Shown one piece after another: positions 35,318 through 44,079 of a DNA stretch of 64,000 nt (positions are counted from its first letter, which is position 1; every line of letters begins with the position of its first letter). Location of the stretch: positions 186,001-250,000 of the forward strand of contig NZ_JBCMYF010000011.1 of NCBI RefSeq assembly GCF_050483325.1, written 5' to 3'. The notes below the pieces were generated by a model. It had not been told where the DNA came from, searched no databases, and saw only the letters and a program-made list of their open reading frames with translations. The DNA is from Bacillus_P idriensis_A. GTDB lineage: Bacteria > Bacillota > Bacilli > Bacillales > Bacillaceae. A program made the translations under genes and the position numbers.

Positions 35318-38300
35318 ATGCATACACAGGAGACCTATAAACCGAAACATGCCGTTCGTTTTGTAACGGCTTCAAGTTTGTTTGACGGGCACGATGCTTC
35401 GATTAACATTATGCGGAGAATTCTGCAGGCGAGCGGAGCAGAGGTTATTCACCTCGGACACAATCGTTCGGTTGAAGAAATCGTAAATGCAGCCATTCAG
35501 GAAGATGCACAGGGAATTGCCATCTCTTCTTATCAAGGCGGGCATGTTGAATTTTTTAAATATATGTATGACCTTTTAAAAGAAAGAGGAGCCTCTCATA
35601 TTCGTTTGTACGGAGGGGGAGGCGGTGTCATCATTCCGCGTGAAATAAAAGAACTGCATGAATACGGGATTGCGCGGATTTTTTCTCCTGAAGACGGCAG
35701 AGAGCTCGGACTTCAGGGAATGATTGAGCTCATGATGAAAGAGTGCGATTTTCAAACCGTTACGAAAATTGAAGACGAAATCGAAAAGCTGAAAACGGGT
35801 GATGCTGGGGCGATTGCTAAGCTGATTACGGTTGCTGAATCACAGCTCGGAAGCAAAAATGAAGCAGCGGCAACAGCTGAAAAGGTGATTTCAGAAGTGA
35901 AGCAATTGTCTTCAGACGCTCCTGTGATCGGGATAACAGGTACTGGCGGCGCCGGAAAAAGCTCGCTTACAGACGAACTGATCCGCAGATTTCTAAATGA
36001 AGTTCCTGAAATCAAAATTGCTGTGATCTCTATCGATCCGACAAAGCAAAAAACGGGCGGAGCGCTGCTGGGTGACCGCATCCGAATGAACGCTATCTTT
36101 TCACCAAGAGTATATATGAGAAGTCTTGCAACAAGACAATCAAGATCAGAATTGTCTCTTGCGATCAATGATGCGATTGCTGTTGTCAAAGGTGCAGGAT
36201 ATGACCTGATTATTGTTGAAACGAGCGGAATCGGACAGGGTGATGCAGCCATTACAGAAATTTGTGATCTTTCTTTATATGTCATGACAAGCGAATTTGG
36301 CGCCCCGTCCCAGCTTGAAAAAATAGATATGATCGATTACGCAGATCTGATTGTGATCAACAAGTTTGAGAGAAAAGGATCGCAGGATGCAAAGCGCCAG
36401 GTGCAAAAGCAATATCAGCGCAGCCATATGCTGTTTGAAAGTCCATTTGAAGACTTGCCGGTGTATGGAACAATTGCCAGCCAGTTCAACGATCCCGGCA
36501 CAAACACATTGTTTGTGGCGCTTTTAGATCTGATCAATGAAAAGGCAGGGAAAAGCTGGTCTTCGACTCTTCCAGTCGTGAAAGATGTAGAAAAGCAAAA
36601 CGTCATTATCCCGACAGACCGCCGCTATTATTTAAGAGAAATCAGCGAATCTGTACGCACCTATCATCAAAAAGCTGAATATCAGGCTGACGTTGCGAGA
36701 AGGTTATTTCAGCTGCAGGGCGCGATCGAAAGTGTGAAAGAAAGAGACGCTGCACCAGAAGTGCTGGAATCATTGGAAGCAATTAAAATGAGTGTAGCAG
36801 AAGAACTTTCACAAGAGTCAAAACGGATCTTAGATACATGGGCTGATTTAAGAGAAAAATATGAAGCCGATCAATTCGTGACCAAAATCCGCGATAAAGA
36901 AATCGTGACAAAATTAAAAACGGTTTCCCTTTCAGGATTATCCATTCCTAAAGTATCTTTGCCGAAATACAAGGATTACGGTGAAATCTTGAAATGGGTA
37001 TACAAAGAAAATGTTCCGGGATCCTTTCCGTATACGGCAGGCGTTTTCCCATTCAAACGCGCAGAAGAGGATCCAAAGCGCCAGTTCGCAGGAGAAGGAA
37101 CACCTGAACGGACCAATCGCCGTTTTCACTATTTGTCAAAGGATGATCCGGCGAAGCGCCTGAGCACAGCATTTGACTCTGTTACACTTTACGGGGAAGA
37201 TCCTGCTTACCGTCCTGATATTTACGGGAAAATCGGGGAAAGCGGAGTAAGCATCTGTACACTGGATGATATGAAAAAGCTTTATGCCGGATTTGATCTG
37301 TGTGCACCTGCAACTTCTGTTTCAATGACCATCAATGGTCCTGCGCCTATCATTCTTGCAATGTTCATGAATACAGCGATTGAACAGCAGATTCAAAAAC
37401 AGGGAACAGAGCTTGGCCGCGACCTTACTGCAGATGAGCTGAAAGCAGTGAAGGAAAAAACCCTGCAAACAGTGCGCGGCACCGTTCAGGCAGATATCTT
37501 AAAAGAAGATCAAGGTCAAAACACATGTATCTTCTCAACGGAATTCGCACTTAAAATGATGGGTGATATTCAGGAATACTTTATCAATGAAAAAGTAAGA
37601 AACTACTATTCTGTTTCGATTTCGGGCTATCATATCGCTGAGGCCGGAGCTAATCCGATTTCCCAGCTTGCCTTTACGCTTGCGAACGGCTTCACTTACG
37701 TTGAATATTATTTAAGCCGCGGCATGAAAATCGATGATTTCGCACCAAATCTCTCTTTCTTCTTCAGCAATGGACTAGATCCTGAGTACACGGTGATTGG
37801 ACGCGTCGCACGCCGCATCTGGTCAACGGTAATGAGAGAAAAATACGGCGCGAACGACCGCAGCCAAAAGCTGAAATATCATGTTCAGACATCAGGCCGC
37901 TCCCTGCACGCACAGGAAATCGACTTCAACGATATCCGCACGACACTGCAGGCATTAATGGCCCTGCAGGATAATTGCAACTCGCTTCATACGAACGCTT
38001 ATGATGAAGCAATTACAACACCGACGGAAGAATCCGTGCGCAGAGCGATGGCGATTCAGCTGATCATTACAAAAGAGCACGGGTTAACCAAAAATGAAAA
38101 TCCGCTTCAGGGATCCTTTGTTATTGAAGAATTAACAGATTTAGTAGAGGAAGCCGTCTTGAAAGAGTTCGATTCCATCAATGAACGAGGCGGTGTTCTC
38201 GGCGCTATGGAAACACAGTATCAGCGGGGGAAAATTCAGGATGAGTCCATGCATTATGAAATGCAGAAACATTCAGGACAGCTGCCGATCATTGGCGTAA

Positions 38301-38581
38301 ATACGTACATCAATCCAAATAAGCCGTCTGAGGAATCAGTCGACAACATGGAAATCGCACGCGCATCAAAAGAAGAAAAAGAAACACAAATTCAAAACTT
38401 AAGAGCGTTCCAGGAACGCAACGAAAAATATGCAGCAGAAGCAATCGACCGCCTAAAACAGGCAGCTGTCCACAATCAGAATATTTTCGCTGAATTGATG
38501 GAGACGGTAAAATATGCAAGCTTAGGTCAAATCACGCAGGCTTTGTATGAAGTCGGCGGGCAGTATCGCCGCAATATGTAA
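35318..38581 (+). CDS. icmF: fused isobutyryl-CoA mutase (cobalamin-dependent) IcmF
   Basis: A 1087-residue fusion with three parts: an N-terminal B12-binding domain (about 1-145; FDGHDASINIMRR with the cobalt-ligand His), a MeaB-type GTPase chaperone domain (about 195-420; P-loop GTGGAGKSS, VETSGIGQGD) and a C-terminal acyl-CoA mutase barrel (about 540-1087; AGANPISQLAFTLANGFTYV, YHVQTSGRSLHAQEIDFNDI). It interconverts isobutyryl-CoA and butyryl-CoA, and some homologues act on pivalyl- or isovaleryl-CoA. Its place after the acyl-CoA dehydrogenases and TetR gene suggests it feeds branched acyl-CoA into beta-oxidation. It requires adenosylcobalamin; no B12 riboswitch was seen before it. Confidence 0.95.
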   Translation: MHTQETYKPKHAVRFVTASSLFDGHDASINIMRRILQASGAEVIHLGHNRSVEEIVNAAIQEDAQGIAISSYQGGHVEFFKYMYDLLKERGASHIRLYGGGGGVIIPREIKELHEYGIARIFSPEDGRELGLQGMIELMMKECDFQTVTKIEDEIEKLKTGDAGAIAKLITVAESQLGSKNEAAATAEKVISEVKQLSSDAPVIGITGTGGAGKSSLTDELIRRFLNEVPEIKIAVISIDPTKQKTGGALLGDRIRMNAIFSPRVYMRSLATRQSRSELSLAINDAIAVVKGAGYDLIIVETSGIGQGDAAITEICDLSLYVMTSEFGAPSQLEKIDMIDYADLIVINKFERKGSQDAKRQVQKQYQRSHMLFESPFEDLPVYGTIASQFNDPGTNTLFVALLDLINEKAGKSWSSTLPVVKDVEKQNVIIPTDRRYYLREISESVRTYHQKAEYQADVARRLFQLQGAIESVKERDAAPEVLESLEAIKMSVAEELSQESKRILDTWADLREKYEADQFVTKIRDKEIVTKLKTVSLSGLSIPKVSLPKYKDYGEILKWVYKENVPGSFPYTAGVFPFKRAEEDPKRQFAGEGTPERTNRRFHYLSKDDPAKRLSTAFDSVTLYGEDPAYRPDIYGKIGESGVSICTLDDMKKLYAGFDLCAPATSVSMTINGPAPIILAMFMNTAIEQQIQKQGTELGRDLTADELKAVKEKTLQTVRGTVQADILKEDQGQNTCIFSTEFALKMMGDIQEYFINEKVRNYYSVSISGYHIAEAGANPISQLAFTLANGFTYVEYYLSRGMKIDDFAPNLSFFFSNGLDPEYTVIGRVARRIWSTVMREKYGANDRSQKLKYHVQTSGRSLHAQEIDFNDIRTTLQALMALQDNCNSLHTNAYDEAITTPTEESVRRAMAIQLIITKEHGLTKNENPLQGSFVIEELTDLVEEAVLKEFDSINERGGVLGAMETQYQRGKIQDESMHYEMQKHSGQLPIIGVNTYINPNKPSEESVDNMEIARASKEEKETQIQNLRAFQERNEKYAAEAIDRLKQAAVHNQNIFAELMETVKYASLGQITQALYEVGGQYRRNM

Positions 38582-38588
38582 GGATTAG

Positions 38589-38621
38589 ATCCTCTCCGGA
38601 TATTCGGGGAGGATTTTTTTC
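38589..38621 (+). terminator. terminator after icmF
   Basis: ATCCTCTCC-GGATATTC-GGGGAGGAT followed by TTTTTTT, starting eight bases after the icmF stop codon. Confidence 0.92.
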
Positions 38622-38788
38622 TGAACAAGAGTTTGCGGTCAGGATGTTTTGGATCAAACATATCCGAATCTCTTTATGACAGCACAAAACTACTTCCTGA
38701 ATTTTTCATTTAGTTCATGCCAAATTTAGTATAAAATGAAAGAACATAGAAAACTTCGGCACAAGCTGAAGAGAGGGGTTTTCATAAA

Positions 38789-39802
38789 ATGAGTACATAT
38801 AAAATCTGGTTTAACCGCTGGTTCTCAGTTGCCTATCATTACATCGACATGATCCGGGCAAATGAAGACGGCATAAAGTTCGAAGTGTACGGAACGCACC
38901 CTGACCCTGAGCACGTGATGCTTGCCAACTGCGATTATTCTGAAGTTGAGCCAAAGCTTGATACAGACGATGAGTATGTTCGTTATTGTCTGAATTTTTG
39001 TAAAAAACATGGAATTCAGCTGTTTGTTCCAAGATATAAAATGCTTCCGATCGCAAAAGCCATAAGTGAGTTTGAAGCAATCGGCACAAAGGTATTAGTA
39101 AATAGAGATGCAAATCTATTAGAGACAATCGAAAATAAAGATGAATTCTATGATAAATGCAAAGAAAAAGGCATCTTTGAAATTCCCTCTTTTTATACGG
39201 CAAAGACAGCTGATGAATTTAAAGAAACCTATGAAAAACTGAAAAACGAGGGTCTTGGGGTTTGCTATAAACCGGTAGTAGGAGAAGGCGGCTACGGTTT
39301 CCGGATTATTGATGATGAGCTCGATCCTTTGAAAGAAGTAATGGCGCCGAGCTACCGGATTCCATTTCAGAGAGCATATGATGGCTTGAGTGCTGTCCGG
39401 GAATTTCCTGAACTTATGGTGATGGAGTTTTTGGAAGGGGAAGAATACAGCATTGACTGCCTCGCTTTTGACGGGGAATTGCTGGCAGCGGTTCCGCGGA
39501 AAAAAGGCGGGGGCAGAATCCGGATATTGGAGGATAACCAAGAGCTCATCAGACTTGCCGAGGATTTCACTAAGGAATTTAAATTGGACTATATCTTTAA
39601 CATTCAGGTGAAATTTGGTCAAGGCCTGCCTAAATTGCTTGAGATCAATCCGAGAATGTCAGGCGGACTTTATTTCAGCTGTTTATCAGGGGTGAACTTC
39701 CCATATCTTGCTGTCAAATTGCTCCTTGGCGAAAAAGTGGAAAAACAGGAAGTGACACTTGATATTAAAGCGACTTTCCTCGAAAAAGAAATCATTTTGT
39801 AA
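38789..39802 (+). CDS. ATP-grasp ligase of the Ter-associated type
   Basis: A 337-residue cytoplasmic ATP-grasp enzyme. The N-terminal part (KIWFNRWFSVAYHYIDMI) is characteristic of the Ter-operon ATP-grasp family; the ATP-grasp core has VCYKPVVGEGGYGFRIIDD, PELMVMEFLEGEEYSIDCLA and the metal-binding LPKLLEINPRMSGGLYFSC. Such enzymes join a carboxylate to an amine or similar group using ATP. It begins behind GAGAGGGG, opens the Ter cluster and lies 218 nt before the first terD-like gene. The actual substrate is unknown. Confidence 0.85.
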   Translation: MSTYKIWFNRWFSVAYHYIDMIRANEDGIKFEVYGTHPDPEHVMLANCDYSEVEPKLDTDDEYVRYCLNFCKKHGIQLFVPRYKMLPIAKAISEFEAIGTKVLVNRDANLLETIENKDEFYDKCKEKGIFEIPSFYTAKTADEFKETYEKLKNEGLGVCYKPVVGEGGYGFRIIDDELDPLKEVMAPSYRIPFQRAYDGLSAVREFPELMVMEFLEGEEYSIDCLAFDGELLAAVPRKKGGGRIRILEDNQELIRLAEDFTKEFKLDYIFNIQVKFGQGLPKLLEINPRMSGGLYFSCLSGVNFPYLAVKLLLGEKVEKQEVTLDIKATFLEKEIIL

Positions 39803-39871
39803 GCATTTAGTTGAAACTTTTTTTCCCCTCGAATCGTATGAAAGATTAATGCCTTCTAAAAAGGTTTTTAG

Positions 39872-39900
39872 TTTAAATTTTGTTAAAATATTGGTAGTAT
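39872..39900 (+). promoter_or_regulatory. possible promoter of the first terD gene
   Basis: TTTAAA (39872-39877), 17-bp spacer, TAGTAT (39895-39900), about 120 bases before the terD-like ATG. The -35 is weak. Confidence 0.35.
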
Positions 39901-40020
39901 TAAACTTGTGGTCACGTTATCGTGATATCAGGCCAAAAGATCTATTTTTTCCAAAAAATAATGTTGGCCGCGGTTTCAGACTTGCAAGTTTCCACATTAC
40001 CCAAGAGGGAGAGTGAAGAA

Positions 40021-40626
40021 ATGGCAATTACATTACAAAAGGGTCAGAAGATTGATTTGACTAAAGGCAATGCAGGCCTGAAGAATTTGATGGTCGGCCT
40101 TGGCTGGGACCCTGTACAGCAAAAAAGCGGCGGGCTGCTTGGCAGTTTATTCGGCGGCGGCGGAAGCAATGTAGATTGTGACGCATCTGTCATGATGCTT
40201 GATGAAAACGGCCGTCTGCTTGATAAGAAAAGTGTGATTTATTTCGGCAACCTTACAAGCAAGTGCGGTTCTGTCAAACATACAGGCGACAACTTAACAG
40301 GCGAGGGCGATGGAGACGATGAGCAGGTTTTAATCGACTTGAGCAAAGTGCCGTCAAACGTTCATAAGCTTGTGTTCGTTGTAAACATCTATCAGGCAGT
40401 TCAAAGAAAACAGCATTTCGGCATGATTCAGAATGCATTTATCCGTGTAGTAGATTCAGCAAGCAGAACAGAGCTTGTTCATTACAACCTGTCTGAAGAC
40501 TATTCCGGTTTAACTTCTCTTATTCCGGGAGAAATTTACCGTCACGGCGCCGAGTGGAAATTCGCAGCAGTCGGATCAGGCACAAAAGATGCATCCATTA
40601 CTGAAATTGCAAATCGCCACGCGTAA
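40021..40626 (+). CDS. TerD-family calcium-binding stress protein (glycine-loop variant)
   Basis: A 201-residue TerD-domain protein. The ATG at 40021 follows GAGGGAGAG; the frame is open further upstream but without a ribosome site. Calcium-binding acidic motifs are recognisable (NVDCDASVMMLDENG, GEGDGDDEQVLIDL), followed by the conserved end IPGEIYRHGAEWKFAAVGSG. Compared with the next gene it has an inserted glycine-rich loop (GGLLGSLFGGGGS) near residues 40-52 and a Cys in the first acidic motif. It resembles B. subtilis YceC. Such proteins take part in envelope and oxidant stress responses. Confidence 0.9.
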   Translation: MAITLQKGQKIDLTKGNAGLKNLMVGLGWDPVQQKSGGLLGSLFGGGGSNVDCDASVMMLDENGRLLDKKSVIYFGNLTSKCGSVKHTGDNLTGEGDGDDEQVLIDLSKVPSNVHKLVFVVNIYQAVQRKQHFGMIQNAFIRVVDSASRTELVHYNLSEDYSGLTSLIPGEIYRHGAEWKFAAVGSGTKDASITEIANRHA

Positions 40627-40669
40627 AATTTAAAAAATAAAACTTATACATAAAAGGAGTCGAATCGAA

Positions 40670-41248
40670 ATGGCAATCAGTTTATCTAAAGGTCAAAAAA
40701 TCGATTTAACAAAATCTAATCCTGGTTTATCTAAAGTATTAGTAGGTCTTGGCTGGGACACAAACAAATATGACGGCGGTAATGACTTTGACTTAGACAC
40801 GTCTGTTTTCTTATTAGATGCTAATGGAAAAGCTGCAAGCGAAGCAGATTTCATTTTCTACAACAATCTTGTAGGCGGCAACGGTTCTGTTGAGCATACT
40901 GGCGACAACCGTACAGGCGAAGGCTCAGGCGATGATGAAGTTATCAAAGTAAACCTTTCCGAAGTTCCATCAACAATCGATAAAATTGCGTTCACAATCA
41001 CAATCCATGACGCTGAATCACGCAGCCAAAACTTCGGACAAGTTTCTAATGCATATGTACGCATTTTAAACGAAGAGAGCAACCAGGAATTAATCCGCTA
41101 CGATTTAGGAGAAGATTTCTCAATCGAAACAGCGGTTGTAGTTGGCGAATTATACCGTCACGGCGCTGAATGGAAATTCAATGCAATCGGAAGCGGCTAC
41201 CAAGGCGGCTTAGGTTCCCTAGTAAAAGACTACGGTCTGGACGTTTAA
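40670..41248 (+). CDS. TerD-family calcium-binding stress protein
   Basis: A 192-residue canonical TerD protein (MAISLSKGQKIDLTKSNPGL) with intact acidic calcium sites (NDFDLDTSVFLLDANGKAA, GEGSGDDEVIKVNL) and the terminal block LYRHGAEWKFNAIGSGY. It starts behind AAAGGAGT, 43 nt after the first TerD gene, and is most like B. subtilis YceD/YceE. A strong terminator follows, so the rest of the cluster is probably transcribed separately or by read-through. Confidence 0.93.
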   Translation: MAISLSKGQKIDLTKSNPGLSKVLVGLGWDTNKYDGGNDFDLDTSVFLLDANGKAASEADFIFYNNLVGGNGSVEHTGDNRTGEGSGDDEVIKVNLSEVPSTIDKIAFTITIHDAESRSQNFGQVSNAYVRILNEESNQELIRYDLGEDFSIETAVVVGELYRHGAEWKFNAIGSGYQGGLGSLVKDYGLDV

Positions 41249-41273
41249 GAACCGGACTTAAAAATAATGATGA

Positions 41274-41309
41274 GAGGTGCGTTGTTTTCATAAACAACGC
41301 GCCTTTTTA
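41274..41309 (+). terminator. terminator after the terD pair
   Basis: GGTGCGTTGTTT-TCAT-AAACAACGCGCC followed by TTTTT. A second, weaker hairpin (ACTGCCTGGG with CCCGGGCGGT, 41330-41353) follows it. Confidence 0.88.
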
Positions 41310-41355
41310 AAAAATGAAAAGTGTAAAGGACTGCCTGGGTTTCCCCGGGCGGTTT

Positions 41356-41487
41356 CGCTTTTCTAATGTCTAGCTGCGGCGCCTAACTCCTCGGCCAGAA
41401 CGGCTCCGGAAGTATTGGCAAAAAGCGCCTTTTCTGCCGGATCCTTATCTGTCTGCCTGCGCTAATCAAGGCGCCTCCGCTTTTCTA
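41356..41487 (+). repeat. intergenic palindromic repeat, family A
   Basis: About 130 bp bounded on both sides by CGCTTTTCT. It contains GTCTAGCTGCGGCGCCTAAC, a TCCTCGGCC block, an inner hairpin (GGCAAAAAG with CTTTTCTGCC), GGATCCTTATCTGTCTGCC and a final GGCGCCTCCGC that pairs with the left arm. It fills the 304-bp gap between terD and the lyase gene; no other signal except terminators is seen there. Confidence 0.75.
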
Positions 41488-41552
41488 TTTTTCAGTAAGA
41501 AATTTACCACCTAGTACATCACCACGCAGAGGGTCTGAATGGAGGAACAAGC

Positions 41553-42770
41553 TTGAAGCATTTTCAATATTTATCTAAAGAAAAGCGCAATGAAATCTTT
41601 TTATACGAACCAATCCATTTTTCAAAAGAAACAGAACGGGAAACCCTGGCCTATACGTTAGGCGCGACTCTCTACATGCCTGGTAATCGGACAGTTATTT
41701 CAAACGATGTACTATCTGGTAAATTTCTTAATGGAAAACACGAAGGATTAACTTCAATGGTGATTTGTCTCGAGGATTCAATCGGTGATACAGAAGTAGA
41801 ATCAGCAGAAGAGAATACAGTCAGACAAATCGAAGACATCTCAAACAGCATCTTAAAAGGCACGTTTGATCAGAGAAATCTGCCGCTTATATTTGTGAGG
41901 ATTCGAAATGAAGGACAAATGAAACGCCTTGCTTCAAAGCTCAAACACCATATCCAGCTGTTAAGCGGATTTGTCTTCCCTAAATTCACTTCTGAAAATG
42001 GAAGAGGCTATTATGCAGCCCTTGAGGAAATCGCCCTTCTTTATTCTGTCACATTGTATGGGATGCCTATTTTAGAGACGAAAGAAATTATTTACAAAGA
42101 ATTAAGAATGGAAGAATTGCTTGGCATTAAAGAGATTCTTGATGATTACTATGAACTCGTCCTCAATGTCCGCCTTGGAGGAACAGATTTATCAGGGCTG
42201 TTTGGAATCAGAAGAAGCCGAGATACAACGATTTATGATATTTCCGTTATTCGCGACTGCATAACAGACATTATTAATGTGTTCGGCAGATGTGAAAAAG
42301 AATATGTCATTTCAGGTCCCGTTTGGGAGTATTTTGGCGGCGGCCAGCGGATTTTAAAGCCTCAAATCAGACAGACGCCTTTTCAGCAGGCGAATGGCAC
42401 CGAGGGTCTTGAATTCAGGGCGAACCTGATCGACCGTTATGACGATGGCCTGATCCATGAAATCGTCCTTGATAATACAAATGGACTTGTAGGCAAAACG
42501 ATTATACATCCGCTGCATATTAAAATCGTAAATGCACTGAATGCAGTGACAAAAGAAGAGTATTTGGATGCGTCAGCCATTCTTGATCAGGCACAATCTT
42601 ACAATGGCGTCATCAGAAGTGAGTTTTCAAATAAAATGAACGAAATCAAACCCCATTACAATTGGGCGCGGAAAATCATCTTGAAATCAAAAATATACGG
42701 GGTGTTCCATGAGCAGCAATCATTTATTGACCTTATCAGCGAAACAACAAACGAGCAATTATACATTTGA
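41553..42770 (+). CDS. Ter-associated HpcH/CitE-like C-C bond lyase
   Basis: A 405-residue TIM-barrel protein of the citrate-lyase beta/HpcH type in its Ter-operon subgroup. TTG start at 41553, seven bases after GGAGG. Characteristic segments are the early ETLAYTLGATLYMPGN, SMVICLEDSIGD with the metal-binding Glu/Asp, RIRNEGQM, FVFPKFTSENGRGY, and LNVRLGGTDLSGLFGI, then NTNGLVGKTIIHPLHI. It is expected to make or break a C-C bond in a small acid; the substrate is unknown. Its 3' end overlaps the next gene by 62 bases, indicating tight coupling. Confidence 0.85.
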   Translation: MKHFQYLSKEKRNEIFLYEPIHFSKETERETLAYTLGATLYMPGNRTVISNDVLSGKFLNGKHEGLTSMVICLEDSIGDTEVESAEENTVRQIEDISNSILKGTFDQRNLPLIFVRIRNEGQMKRLASKLKHHIQLLSGFVFPKFTSENGRGYYAALEEIALLYSVTLYGMPILETKEIIYKELRMEELLGIKEILDDYYELVLNVRLGGTDLSGLFGIRRSRDTTIYDISVIRDCITDIINVFGRCEKEYVISGPVWEYFGGGQRILKPQIRQTPFQQANGTEGLEFRANLIDRYDDGLIHEIVLDNTNGLVGKTIIHPLHIKIVNALNAVTKEEYLDASAILDQAQSYNGVIRSEFSNKMNEIKPHYNWARKIILKSKIYGVFHEQQSFIDLISETTNEQLYI

Positions 42771-44079
42771 TTTATTAGGGAAGCTTTCTGTGGAAATTGA
42801 ACTGACAAGCAATCCATATCTTCTGCCTTTGGAAAGCCTGTTTTCTATGGCAGCGCGGATTAATAAAAAACGCGGCTTCTTATTTGTGAGCAAAGTCCTC
42901 GGCAAACATATTCCTGTTAATCCAGCGCTTGCTCTTCTTACTGGACAAGCCCTTGCAGCCAGGTATATGGAAGTTGTGCATGGTGAAACACATCCCAAAA
43001 GAGATCAGATTCTCGCTGCATTAAACGGAGAAGCAATTCCAAATAGCGAGTACCGTCATGCTTTGGATGAACCGGCTCTTTTCATAGGGTTTGCTGAAAC
43101 AGCAACGGCCCTTGGACACGCAGTCTTTGAAAATTTTGAACATGCCGCTTTTTTTCATACAACAAGGGAAATGGTATCTGGAATGGATTCCATCATCAAT
43201 TTTGAAGAAGAGCACTCTCATGCAACCTCTCACCGCTGTTATGTGGACGAGAGTCTATTTGAAAATGCAAGCCCCATTGTTTTAGTAGATGATGAGGTAA
43301 CAACGGGAAAAACAGCGCTGAATATCATCGAATCAATCCAGGAGAAATATCCGCGCCGCGAATATACAGTCGTGTCGATTCTGGATTGGCGTTCAGAAGA
43401 AGACCAGCAGAGATTCAAAGAAACAGAGAAAAGACTTGGTGTTAAAATCCACACAGTTTCTTTAGTAACAGGTCTTATTACAACAACAGGCAGCCCGGTA
43501 GCAGAGAATCAGGGAGAGAAAGAAGAATCATCTGTATCTGAATCAGAGATAAACGAAATCTATTTATCTAGTGAAGATGGCGTAACTCCGTATTCTTCCG
43601 AACTTCTATCTGCTCCTTATTTAGTGCACACCGGCAGATTCGGTCTTACAGATCAGGAACAGCTTAGTGTGGATGAGTATTGTCAGCATGCAGCTGCAAG
43701 TCTCCTTAAATTCCGCAAGGGAAAGAAAACGTTATGCCTTGGAACAGGAGAATTTATGTATGTCCCGATGAAGACGGCGTCCTTTATGGGAGAAGGGATT
43801 TTCTATCAATCTACTACCAGAAGTCCGATTCATCCGGTGGAGCGTGAAGATTACGCAGTGAAAAGCGCTTATCCCTTTACAAACCCGGAAGACGGGGAAA
43901 CGGCTAATTATTTTTATAATGCAGAGCAGGATCAATACGACGAGGTTTTCGTCTTTTTTGAACGGTCTGTTTTAGGGGACCATTTGCAATCTATGATGAA
44001 ACAGCTGAAAAGCGTTTTTCCGATTATCCATCTCGTTTTTTTCAGTACTAACAAAAAAGGAAGTGGTTCAGATGAATAA
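42709..44079 (+). CDS. phosphoribosyltransferase with C-terminal TRSP domain
   Basis: A 456-residue two-domain protein. The N-terminal domain (about 1-260) is a PRTase fold with the PRPP-binding loop IVLVDDEVTTGKTALNII (about 188-205). The C-terminal domain contains the signature TRSP (STTRSPIHPVERED, about residue 366), the mark of the domain found after this PRTase type in Ter operons. It should transfer a phosphoribosyl group from PRPP to an unknown base-like acceptor, or use ribose phosphate in making one. It begins inside the lyase gene (62-nt overlap) and overlaps the StiP gene by 8 nt. Confidence 0.85.
   Translation: MSSNHLLTLSAKQQTSNYTFDLLGKLSVEIELTSNPYLLPLESLFSMAARINKKRGFLFVSKVLGKHIPVNPALALLTGQALAARYMEVVHGETHPKRDQILAALNGEAIPNSEYRHALDEPALFIGFAETATALGHAVFENFEHAAFFHTTREMVSGMDSIINFEEEHSHATSHRCYVDESLFENASPIVLVDDEVTTGKTALNIIESIQEKYPRREYTVVSILDWRSEEDQQRFKETEKRLGVKIHTVSLVTGLITTTGSPVAENQGEKEESSVSESEINEIYLSSEDGVTPYSSELLSAPYLVHTGRFGLTDQEQLSVDEYCQHAAASLLKFRKGKKTLCLGTGEFMYVPMKTASFMGEGIFYQSTTRSPIHPVEREDYAVKSAYPFTNPEDGETANYFYNAEQDQYDEVFVFFERSVLGDHLQSMMKQLKSVFPIIHLVFFSTNKKGSGSDE

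Noticed and set aside
35752..36285. 177-codon open frame on the - strand
   Set aside because: Lies entirely opposite the icmF GTPase domain, which is clearly real; no start signal.
39119..39622. 167-codon open frame on the - strand
   Set aside because: Opposite the ATP-grasp gene and without ribosome site or recognisable domain.
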